The notes beneath the pieces are model-generated. The model worked only from the letters and a program-made list of their open reading frames with translations, ran no database searches and was not told where the DNA came from. Positions 8,303 to 16,367 of a stretch of DNA of 64,000 nucleotides are shown one piece after another; positions within the stretch are counted from its first letter, which is position 1; each line of letters opens with the position of its first letter. The translations under genes were made by a program, and so were the position numbers. The stretch comes from Deltaproteobacteria bacterium (GTDB taxonomy: Bacteria > Myxococcota > Myxococcia > SLRQ01), in the NCBI GenBank assembly GCA_007130885.1, contig SLRQ01000058.1:1-64000 (forward strand), written 5' to 3'.

Positions 8303-10378
8303 CTAGTCGTTTTCCCACCAGTCGCCTTCCCAGTCGCTGGGCCTACAATTGTCCATGTACCACTCTTTGGGGACGAAACAGCCGTTGTCATGCCAGTCGC
8401 AGAAGTCCTTCACCTCACCGGTCTGGAAGAAATGGTCTATCTGTAGCTGGACCTCCGGAAGGCGCCGTAAGCAACCGTGGGAGAAGTCGAGGTCCATGGG
8501 CACCAGATCGTTGGGGTATTGCGGCAGGCCGAAGTCGTACTCGACCATGGCGTTGACCTCCAACGGCCCCGGTGATGTCTCGAGCCCCCAAACCGGACGT
8601 ACCACCGGTGAGAGTAAGGTGGCGTCAGAAGCCCGTGCCACCAGGTCCGAGACCTGGTTGTGCACCTGTGCATCCTCGCGAGCCACATGGAGCAACACGC
8701 GATGTGATGGAGTATTGTCGAAGGTGTTCTCCGTGATCCGGTGCAAGTAGTTGATAGCGTCGACCGGATCCATTGCAACCTGCACAAGCCCCATTGTCGC
8801 TACGAAATCACGCATGTCGTCGGCGTATTGGAGAATGACCGGCAGGCCCATCGCTTCCACGAAAAGCGTTGCTCGTGTCAGCAAAAAAGCAAATCCGGCT
8901 CCAGGAACGCCGAGTACACCGCGGTTGATATCCTTTTGAATGGACATCATTACGCTGCCCATCGTTCCGCCTTGGGAAATGCCGTAGTAGTGGATGCGCT
9001 CGGGATCATAGTAAGCGGAGCCGTCTTCACGCGTGATACGCTCATCGGCCAAAAACGTTTGCCCTTTAATCATCCGGACGACGGCCAGGTGATTGACCAG
9101 CCCCTGATGAATCTTGTCCGCGATGTACGGAAGGCTGGAAAGGTCTTTGAGCAGGATGTCGAGCCAGATTCGCAGGTCACCGTCGACATCTCCTTCGCAC
9201 GGCTGGCATGTCATCCCCTGCATGTCCACGCCAAGAATGAGAAACCCTTGCTCGTTTGCCTGTCGCCGGAGCCATGAGCCTCGTGCTTGACTTTTTTGGC
9301 CCAGCAGGCCGTGTCCGTATTGCACTACGTGAGCCGGGCGGTCGCCTTCCCATACACTCAAAGGGATTTGCAACTCGAACTCAACCTTCTCATAGCCCTC
9401 GGCGATAGGCACACCGTTCGTGTCGAGACGCAGCTTTTGTATTTCGCCGGGCTGACCCGTCAAGAAGCTGGGCACCATGGCTCGCCCACGAATGAGGCGG
9501 GCTATTTCGTCATTCGGGCTCTCCTCGATTTCGTCGATTTCGTAATCAGGCCCTTGCTCACCGATCTCTTCGAAGACCTTGTCGCGTATTTGAAGAAGTA
9601 GGCTGTTGGCGTTGTCTTCGGTGCGAGTTGTGAAATCCCATGCAAGCTGAAGATCCTGCCGGTTGATTCCAGCGTCTTCTAGAACTGGAAAGATATTCTT
9701 TTCAAAGTGTTCTCTACGCTCCCCGACTCGTCTTAGGCGGCTGGGTTCCCTGTCCCGCAACGGTGCGAAGCCGGGGGCGGCCTGGACGACGCTGCCGTCT
9801 TCGTCCTGGAGGCCTGTTACGGCCACGATGTAGCGTTTGCCGAAGTCCAGTCGGAGGGGCAACCTAAGAGCTATCACTGGAGTCGGCTCATCTCCTCTCA
9901 TGCTGAAGACGTCGATCTCCGCCCAGTGTGGTTTGAATTCGCCGGTCTCCGCATCGATTATCAGTGTTGCGCTGGAGACGTCCAACGAGGCGTCTACATC
10001 GTTCCACGGTGGTGCCCCTTCCAGGGTTGCATCCTCCAGGGTGAAGTAGATAGGAGTGATGGCGGAGAAGCCGTCTGCTCGCCGATACCCCTCCCCGTCT
10101 GGAGGAACTTCGGAGCGCGATGGCAGAGCGTGTTCAGAGAAAAGCAGCTCGGCTTCATCACCGGATTCCGAACGGAAAAAGTTCGTTGGGAACGGAAATA
10201 GACACTGCCCCCTATCCAGGTTATCGCACGCCTCGTTTCCGAAGTGCTCCTCGTCTACGATGTCGGACCAGTCATCTTCCGGTCCGCAAGAAGCGAAGCC
10301 TAGAATTATCAACAAAGCCCCTGCGGCGGTAATCGATGATACAAACCGAGGTAACGGTGTCAACGACGTCTTTTCCAT
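8303..10378 (-). CDS. Alpha/beta-hydrolase-like lipoprotein
   Basis: 691 residues starting MEKTSLTPLPRF. A hydrophobic segment (AAGALLIILGFASC) ends in a lipobox Cys, and AAGGA lies 7 bases upstream. An in-frame start 26 codons earlier has no signal-like N-terminus. Order of elements: an N-terminal domain with LAWDFTTRTEDN, HVVQYGHGLLGQ (oxyanion-loop-like), ILGVDMQGMTC, then RIHYYGISQGGTMGS, whose Ser fits a nucleophile elbow. The same order occurs in the 1180-residue protein at 2963-6505, so the two are distant paralogues with the barrel gene between them. The C-terminus is Cys/Trp-rich (DFCDWHDNGCFVP). Probably an exported lipase or esterase; the substrate cannot be told. Confidence 0.65.
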   Translation of the reverse strand: MEKTSLTPLPRFVSSITAAGALLIILGFASCGPEDDWSDIVDEEHFGNEACDNLDRGQCLFPFPTNFFRSESGDEAELLFSEHALPSRSEVPPDGEGYRRADGFSAITPIYFTLEDATLEGAPPWNDVDASLDVSSATLIIDAETGEFKPHWAEIDVFSMRGDEPTPVIALRLPLRLDFGKRYIVAVTGLQDEDGSVVQAAPGFAPLRDREPSRLRRVGERREHFEKNIFPVLEDAGINRQDLQLAWDFTTRTEDNANSLLLQIRDKVFEEIGEQGPDYEIDEIEESPNDEIARLIRGRAMVPSFLTGQPGEIQKLRLDTNGVPIAEGYEKVEFELQIPLSVWEGDRPAHVVQYGHGLLGQKSQARGSWLRRQANEQGFLILGVDMQGMTCQPCEGDVDGDLRIWLDILLKDLSSLPYIADKIHQGLVNHLAVVRMIKGQTFLADERITREDGSAYYDPERIHYYGISQGGTMGSVMMSIQKDINRGVLGVPGAGFAFLLTRATLFVEAMGLPVILQYADDMRDFVATMGLVQVAMDPVDAINYLHRITENTFDNTPSHRVLLHVAREDAQVHNQVSDLVARASDATLLSPVVRPVWGLETSPGPLEVNAMVEYDFGLPQYPNDLVPMDLDFSHGCLRRLPEVQLQIDHFFQTGEVKDFCDWHDNGCFVPKEWYMDNCRPSDWEGDWWEND

Positions 10379-10919
10379 CTTCTTATCCTTCACGGAACGA
10401 CTTTCGCCTCCGTTGTTCGAGGGTAGGACACTCAAGCAGGCGTTGGTGGTACCCAACTACCGCACCGTACCACGGCAGCTTGCTCCCACAACCCTTTGCG
10501 GTGCTCCCGCGGTCTTTTCTGCCGGTCCTGGCCAGCGTGAAGTCATGACCTTCGCGTGCGGATTCCTTGCCTTGGGGGCGGAGAGGCGCGCAAACTGGCA
10601 CAGTCATATGAGGAGTATACCAGGATGAATGACCGTGCCTACTCACCGCGTTCCCTTGTGTCGTTTAGGGCCCGGCGAGTGTCGTCTTTGGCGGAATTAC
10701 GCCGGTAGGTCTCCCATGGTGGACTGTTGGGGCTTGGAGGTAGACGTCGTTCTTCAGCTTGGACGGCTATTCACATCCAGGCAAGTTCGCGATATGTATG
10801 CAACCATTCAGAGTTCCAGCAAACCGCGGATTGCGGCAAGGGACCCACCAATCGCTACCCTTGATGTCCTAGCGCGTTGTGAAGCAGTTATTTGTGTGAC
10901 CACCTAGATAATCCAAGTG
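10379..10919. other. 540-base divergent intergenic region
   Basis: This separates the minus-strand hydrolase-like lipoprotein from the plus-strand MoxR gene and must carry both promoters. Several short frames cross it on both strands, but none has a ribosome site, signal peptide or family motif that I recognise. No strong hairpin or repeat was seen. Confidence 0.4.
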
Positions 10920-11786
10920 ATGGATATGCTCGAAAAAGAAAGCACGGAACGATTCACCGGCTCGAAGAAGCACGTGCTCGATGATGAGCTTGCGAGAGTC
11001 GTCAACATTTCAATGGCTCTCGAAATGCCGCTTCTTCTCAAGGGGGAGCCGGGTACCGGAAAGACCATGCTCGCGCACGCGATCGCGGAAAGCTTGAACA
11101 TGCCGTTGATTGTGCTGAACGTCAAATCGAGCATGAAGCTGGTCGAGGCTTTATATCAATACGATACGTTGACTCGTCTGAACGACAGCAGGTTTGGAGA
11201 TTCCTCGCGAGATGTCTCCAAAATAGAGAATTACATCAGAATGGGAAAGATCGGCCAGGCGTTCACGGCGGACCGGCGAACCGTTCTGCTAATCGATGAA
11301 ATAGACAAGGCAGACACTGATTTTCAGGATGACATGCTCGATGTGCTCGACCAGATGGAGTTCGATATCATCGAGATAGATGAGACTATACAGGCCCGAC
11401 ACAGACCGGTGATAATAATAACATCGAACGCCAAGAAAGACTTGTCCGATCCCTTCCTCGGGCGGTGCAATTTTCACCACATCGCTTTTCCCGATCCCAA
11501 GATGATGCGAAAGATCATCCGCGTTCATTTCCCCGATCTGCACGCGAACATGATGGAGGCGGCGATAGAAGCCTTTTACAGGCTGAGGGAAATCGATGAG
11601 GTGGAGAAGAAGCCGGCCACTCGGGAGCTGATCAACTGGATCCGGGCGCTCTCCGCGGATCCGGACTTCAACCCCAAGCAGCTGGCAAAAGGGGACATTC
11701 CATACCTAGGGGTTTTGTTCAAAAAGAGCCAGGATTATATGGCGGGCGCGGGCTACTTCGGACAGGGACGCAAGCGCCTGTTTTGA
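10920..11786 (+). CDS. MoxR-family AAA+ ATPase
   Basis: 288 residues. Walker A GEPGTGKT at about residues 42-49, Walker B TVLLIDEIDK at about 121-130, and sensor motif VIIITSN make this a clear MoxR/CoxD-type AAA+ ATPase. Such proteins act as chaperones that insert cofactors or remodel complexes together with a VWA partner, and the next gene, 22 bases downstream, encodes that partner. The start is uncertain: GTG-ATG-GAT-ATG offers three options and no clear Shine-Dalgarno is visible. Classic cox or denitrification targets are not in the window, so the client complex is unknown. Confidence 0.85.
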   Translation: MDMLEKESTERFTGSKKHVLDDELARVVNISMALEMPLLLKGEPGTGKTMLAHAIAESLNMPLIVLNVKSSMKLVEALYQYDTLTRLNDSRFGDSSRDVSKIENYIRMGKIGQAFTADRRTVLLIDEIDKADTDFQDDMLDVLDQMEFDIIEIDETIQARHRPVIIITSNAKKDLSDPFLGRCNFHHIAFPDPKMMRKIIRVHFPDLHANMMEAAIEAFYRLREIDEVEKKPATRELINWIRALSADPDFNPKQLAKGDIPYLGVLFKKSQDYMAGAGYFGQGRKRLF

Positions 11787-11808
11787 GCCAGACACGTCGG
11801 CGCTACCC

Positions 11809-12999
11809 ATGTTCATAGACTTTTTCTACAAGCTACGGGATGCCGGTATCCCAGTGACACCTACATCGTTCCTGCTGTTGCAAAAAGCACTCGAACAGAG
11901 CCTGGTTTTGTCCCTTTCCGAGTTTTATGTCGCCTCTCGGTCGATCCTTATAAAGAGCGAGCGGCATTTCGATCTTTTCGATCGTATCTTCGCTCATTTC
12001 TTCGAAGGGGCCGAGCTGCCGGATGATGAGGGCTTCGAGGTCGATGAAATGGCGAGAAGCTTGCTCGAACAGTGGCTTGCCGATCCTGGTGCCGTTGCCA
12101 GGGCCCTCGGCGCGAACGAAAAAGAGCTTTCCAAGCTGTCGCCCGATGAGCTGATAGACTATTTCAAGAAGCGGTTGGAGGAGCAGACGGGACGGCACCA
12201 CGGCGGGAACAAATGGATAGGCACCGGGGGCACCTCGCCTGTGGGACATTCGGGCTACCATCCCGGCGGAATGCGGATTGGCGGCGAGTCCCGGAACAGG
12301 TCCGCGGTCAAGATCGCGAACGAGCGCAGGTACAAGGACTACTCCCGAAGCGGGCCTCTCACTCCGTCATCCATGACGGAAGCCCTCAAACGACTCCGAA
12401 ACATGGTCCCCGACGGTCCCAAGGATAAGGTCAACGTCGAAGAGAGCATTTACCGGACAATGAAGAACGCCGGTGAGATCGAGATAGTTTTCGAGCGCAG
12501 CCTGCGGGACCGGCTCAAGATAATACTTCTAATAGATAACGGCGGGTATTCCATGGACCCGCACATCCCTGTCGTTCAAACTCTGTTCAATTATGCGCGA
12601 TCCCAGTTCAAGGATCTAAAGACCTACTTTTTTCACAATACCGTATACGGCACGGTTTGGGAGGATCCGATGCGGCGAAGCAAGCCGAAACCGGTCATCG
12701 AGTTCTCCCGAATGGATCCGGAAACCCGGCTGATACTGGTTGGAGATGCGAGCATGGCGCCCTATGAGCTGTTGGGGCGGGACGGTTCCATCTACTTGAG
12801 CGAAAGAAGTGGAAAAGCCAGCATTGAACACCTTCAGTTTCTCGCCGAGACTTTTCCGAGCAGTGCGTGGCTCAATCCTCTTTCGCACCGCATGTGGTCT
12901 TATACCCGCACCATCGGATTGATCGGACGGATCTTCCCTATGTATGAGCTTTCGGTGGATGGGCTCGAGTCCGCGGTGAGCGGGCTGATGGCGGCATGA
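11809..12999 (+). CDS. CoxE-like VWA domain protein
   Basis: 396 residues. An N-terminal helical region (FIDFFYKLRDAGIPVTPTSF) is followed by a Gly/His-rich linker (RHHGGNKWIGTGGTSPVGHS). A VWA domain then starts with ILLIDNGGYSM at about residues 240-249, a MIDAS-like motif in the form DNGGxSM, and continues with LVGDASMAP. This is the usual partner of a MoxR ATPase, and the two genes are adjacent in the same direction. The TGA at 12997-12999 is followed in frame by 37 more codons with coding-like composition (see findings). Confidence 0.85.
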   Translation: MFIDFFYKLRDAGIPVTPTSFLLLQKALEQSLVLSLSEFYVASRSILIKSERHFDLFDRIFAHFFEGAELPDDEGFEVDEMARSLLEQWLADPGAVARALGANEKELSKLSPDELIDYFKKRLEEQTGRHHGGNKWIGTGGTSPVGHSGYHPGGMRIGGESRNRSAVKIANERRYKDYSRSGPLTPSSMTEALKRLRNMVPDGPKDKVNVEESIYRTMKNAGEIEIVFERSLRDRLKIILLIDNGGYSMDPHIPVVQTLFNYARSQFKDLKTYFFHNTVYGTVWEDPMRRSKPKPVIEFSRMDPETRLILVGDASMAPYELLGRDGSIYLSERSGKASIEHLQFLAETFPSSAWLNPLSHRMWSYTRTIGLIGRIFPMYELSVDGLESAVSGLMAA

Positions 13000-13135
13000 A
13001 TATTTGGCGAAGACGAGAAGACCATCGATTTGCCCTTCCATGGCTACCTGGATATCGACGGCGAGCCTTGCAGTGGGACTTACGAGATCCTGCCCATGCT
13101 CTCGAGATCGTGAGCGAGGCAAGTGGCGCCTCGAG

Positions 13136-15331
13136 TCAGAACATTCTGTACTCTTCTAATCGCCATTCAATTTTGTTGCAAAGATTGCTGGTCCTGATCT
13201 TTTCCGTAACGGCCTTTTCCCATTTGGGAATGGCTTCTCGGGATAGTGGCATATCGCAAAGTTGCTTCATGGCATCAGCTAGAATCCCGGCGAATTGGGC
13301 CTGGAGAGTGCTAATGCTCGTTCCCTTATGGCTTAGTGCGAGATTGCCGGCTTTCCGATAAAATCTTCTCTCGTTCTTGTGCTCGAATACGAAGAATGAA
13401 GCCTCTGAAGCCTCCTCCACGCAGAACGCTAGGAACAGCAACGAAAACTCGCCGTTAGGGGAATTCTTTTCTTCTTGCGCGCAGCTGTCTAGCCGGCGGG
13501 AACGGCACTCCCGCAGATACCCATGAAACAGGCTGCGTAGAGTCATTCCGGTCGTGTGCGCTTCGGCGGCCGTGAGCACTGCATCGAAGTGTTCCAACTT
13601 CTGGTCGCCTATTGTTTTAGGCCAGCAAGAACTTGGAAGGAGTTCTTTTCGCTTCTCCTCAATTATGCTTGCCTGTTCACTGGCGTCGTCCCTCGGCATG
13701 AGCAACATGAGCAAAAGATAAACCAACTCCACGTCTTGGTCTTGAAAGCGCCAGAAGCTTTCGGATTCCTCGAACGAAATCAGGCATGTAGTCCATGCAG
13801 GCACACTCTCCAGGCTGCTCTCATCGTAAATCAAACCGTCTTTTTCGGCCAAAAGGTGTAACGGAGTGCCTTCTCGTAGTTGTAGCCGGGAGGTGAGCAT
13901 GCATTCCGGCGCAAAACGTCGTGCGCCGTCGACATTACGTCGCAGATCCTCGAGTCTGGTCCAGGGAGTGAATATGATGGTCCCAAACCCTCCGTGGATA
14001 CGGAAGAAGAAGCTTGAGGGCCACCTTGTCTCCAAATCATCTATCTGTAACGCCGCGGCTTCGATTTGGTCGGGCGTGATGCCCTTGTTGAAACGCAAGT
14101 TTTCATCGGGCGAGAAGTTTTCCAGGCCCATCTGCCAAAAATGAAGAGAATGCCCTTGCTTCGAGAGCACGGGAAGCCACTGCCGAAGTGTATCGGCTGC
14201 GGCAAGAAACTCATCGATACGGCATGTCAGGTAGAGATGAGACTCTCGAAGATTCAACGCGGCAAAGCGCTCCAGAAACTTGTCGAAATAGCTAAACAAG
14301 TAGCCGGAGAGCAGCATGAAGCGATTTGAGCGAGCATCATCCGGGATTGTGGAGTCATAGCTTGTTATTTGCCGGAGCAGCGCATCTATACAAGATGCCG
14401 GTGGTGGCGACTCTAGTTCGGGAATGTGCTCATGAACGCAAAAAGTGCAGCCCAGTGTGTGCTCGACGGTTGATACATCTATATCGCTGAAAAAAGGGTT
14501 TCGCGCGGGGGACTTGTTATAAGCACAGTACGGTGGAGCAATAACGGGGACGAAATGGCGTATATCCGGTGGTCCTGGAATCAGTTGTTCAATATCGTAG
14601 TCGGGTTGGACTGATTGGTCGTATGGAATGTGCCAAGGTGACGTTCCCATATCGAAAAGACTCAGCCAGTCCGATCGAGACAAGCGCGTGCCCAAATCGA
14701 AAATGCGTACGCTTGGAGCTACAGAAGAAATGTCCTGTTTTAGATGGGGAGTTACGCATTCGTTGAAGATGATGCTGGTGGGATCGAATCCGGAGATGTA
14801 TTCAAGCAAGAGGCTGCGTTTCGATGAGGCGAGGTCGACTTGGAATGGGTGGTGGGGCCGATCCTGCTTTCCGGCTGCAACGGAAACCCACTGTGCGGCG
14901 GATCCTCTCGAGCGAGCAATGGCTTGAAGGAAAGGGTAAAGCTCGGTTCGATGCTGATTCAGGGGGTCGTCGTTTCTAAAGTCAATAAGTAGGAGACGTC
15001 GAAAGCCAGCGGTTCGGCGAGCCAAGTCATCCGTTTGGGCTGCAACCTTGCCAAGAGCACCTGCGCTCGAGCATTTGGGGCCCTCATGCAAGCGCGGACC
15101 CACGCGGCGGAAGGGGCACGGCGGGTGCTGCCGCCGAGACGAGCGGTGAAAACAGGGTGACGGTCGAGTTTGCCTCGTAAATACAGTTTCTGCCAGGGTC
15201 ATTGTAGAGCCCGTGAATCGGCTGCGGTTCATTTTGTCGCGAACGGAGGCGATGGGCAAGACGTTGACTTTGATGCCGGGAAGAGCTGGGGTTGAAGCCC
15301 ACTCCTGGGTAAGGCAGGATCCTATTTTCAC
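13136..15331 (-). CDS. B12-binding/radical-SAM-like protein with atypical cluster motif
   Basis: Up to 731 residues from a GTG at 15331. Homology-like sequence begins only around RRLLLIDFRND (about residue 110), so the true start may lie further in. A Rossmann-like B12-binding-type region comes first. Then follows TVEHTLGCTFCVHEH, where a radical SAM CxxxCxxC would sit but the first Cys is His (H291, C295, C298). Next comes a core with FWQMGLENFSPDENLRFNKG and IHGGFGTIIFTPWTRLEDL, typical of later radical SAM strands. The C-terminal 230 residues are not recognised. The gene is convergent with the VWA gene and divergent from the DUF1566 lipoprotein. It could be a true radical SAM enzyme with a His ligand or an inactivated relative. 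Confidence 0.6.
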   Translation of the reverse strand: MKIGSCLTQEWASTPALPGIKVNVLPIASVRDKMNRSRFTGSTMTLAETVFTRQTRPSPCFHRSSRRQHPPCPFRRVGPRLHEGPKCSSAGALGKVAAQTDDLARRTAGFRRLLLIDFRNDDPLNQHRTELYPFLQAIARSRGSAAQWVSVAAGKQDRPHHPFQVDLASSKRSLLLEYISGFDPTSIIFNECVTPHLKQDISSVAPSVRIFDLGTRLSRSDWLSLFDMGTSPWHIPYDQSVQPDYDIEQLIPGPPDIRHFVPVIAPPYCAYNKSPARNPFFSDIDVSTVEHTLGCTFCVHEHIPELESPPPASCIDALLRQITSYDSTIPDDARSNRFMLLSGYLFSYFDKFLERFAALNLRESHLYLTCRIDEFLAAADTLRQWLPVLSKQGHSLHFWQMGLENFSPDENLRFNKGITPDQIEAAALQIDDLETRWPSSFFFRIHGGFGTIIFTPWTRLEDLRRNVDGARRFAPECMLTSRLQLREGTPLHLLAEKDGLIYDESSLESVPAWTTCLISFEESESFWRFQDQDVELVYLLLMLLMPRDDASEQASIIEEKRKELLPSSCWPKTIGDQKLEHFDAVLTAAEAHTTGMTLRSLFHGYLRECRSRRLDSCAQEEKNSPNGEFSLLFLAFCVEEASEASFFVFEHKNERRFYRKAGNLALSHKGTSISTLQAQFAGILADAMKQLCDMPLSREAIPKWEKAVTEKIRTSNLCNKIEWRLEEYRMF

Positions 15332-15387
15332 AGTCCTGTTCCGGCATGCACTCGGCGCTTGCTTGGACGCCGGCTAGGAGGTCGGAA

Positions 15388-16308
15388 ATGAAGGTAAGAA
15401 GTCTGGCTTTGACGGGAGCCGCTGCTCTGGTGATGGCTATTGGATGCGGACCGGTCGAAGAGGATGATGTGAGGAAGGGCGGGCTGGGTCAGGCATGCCA
15501 TGCGGACGATACGTGTGATGGACTCCTGGTCTGCATCGACGGAGAATGCATCGTCGAGGACGACGAGATCGAGCGGGGACGGCTCGGAGAGGCGTGCTAC
15601 CCCAACCATGCCTGCGATCATCCTCTAATCTGCGCGTACGAGGTCTGTGTGGAGCGGCCCTTGGACGAAGGCGGTGCCGGTCAGCCCTGTTATGCGGATG
15701 GAACATGCGAAGGTCCTCTGTACTGCAGCGGTGGTGAGTGCGTGGCCGAAGGCGAGCCCGGTGAACTCGGTGGTCCGTGCCTGGAGGGTGATGAATGCGA
15801 GAGTCCGAATGTGTGCGTCGAAGGCGTTTGTGAGTGCGCCGAGCCGGGCACTATGTGCTCCGATGGGACTATCCACGCCGGAAACTACGCGGGATACGAC
15901 TACTTCACCACGCCGGCCGATCTGGGCTGGCGGTTTACCTGGAACAACGGCGGCACCGATTACACCGACACCGGAGTTTTCGATGAGGACGACGGCTGGA
16001 CCAACACGAGCATTTTGGCGGATCTGGATGATGCGGGGGCGCCGTACAAAGCGGCAAAAGCATGCTGGGAGCTCGATGCGCATGGCCACTCGGACTGGTT
16101 TCTCCCCGCCAAGAACGAACTCATGGATCTGCTTTACGAGAACCGTCGAGCCATAGGAGGCTTCGACTCCAACGGCACTTACTGGTCCTCCTCGTCGTAC
16201 GAGGGCGATGTCGGCGCCGCTTGGTTCGTGACTTTCGATTACGGCACCGCAATCCGCACGGGCAAGGACTTCAACACCCGTGTTCGTTGCGTTCGCGGCA
16301 GCGGGTGA
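15388..16308 (+). CDS. DUF1566 lipoprotein with Cys-rich spacer
   Basis: 306 residues starting MKVRSLALTGAAALVMAIGC, a lipoprotein signal with AGGAGG 11 bases upstream deciding the start. After the lipidated Cys come four Cys-rich modules of about 40 residues (CHADDTCDGLLVCIDGEC and three similar). The C-terminal domain has HSDWFLPAKNELMDLLYENR, TYWSSSSYEG and TRVRCVRGSG. That is the DUF1566/Lcl C-terminal fold, which resembles an FGE or C-type-lectin core. Likely a surface or periplasmic ligand-binding protein. It stands alone between two minus-strand genes. Confidence 0.8.
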   Translation: MKVRSLALTGAAALVMAIGCGPVEEDDVRKGGLGQACHADDTCDGLLVCIDGECIVEDDEIERGRLGEACYPNHACDHPLICAYEVCVERPLDEGGAGQPCYADGTCEGPLYCSGGECVAEGEPGELGGPCLEGDECESPNVCVEGVCECAEPGTMCSDGTIHAGNYAGYDYFTTPADLGWRFTWNNGGTDYTDTGVFDEDDGWTNTSILADLDDAGAPYKAAKACWELDAHGHSDWFLPAKNELMDLLYENRRAIGGFDSNGTYWSSSSYEGDVGAAWFVTFDYGTAIRTGKDFNTRVRCVRGSG

Positions 16309-16367
16309 TTCTCAGTACGCCGAGACACCGACGACCGCCTGCTTACTCGATTATCTCTGCCGCAACC

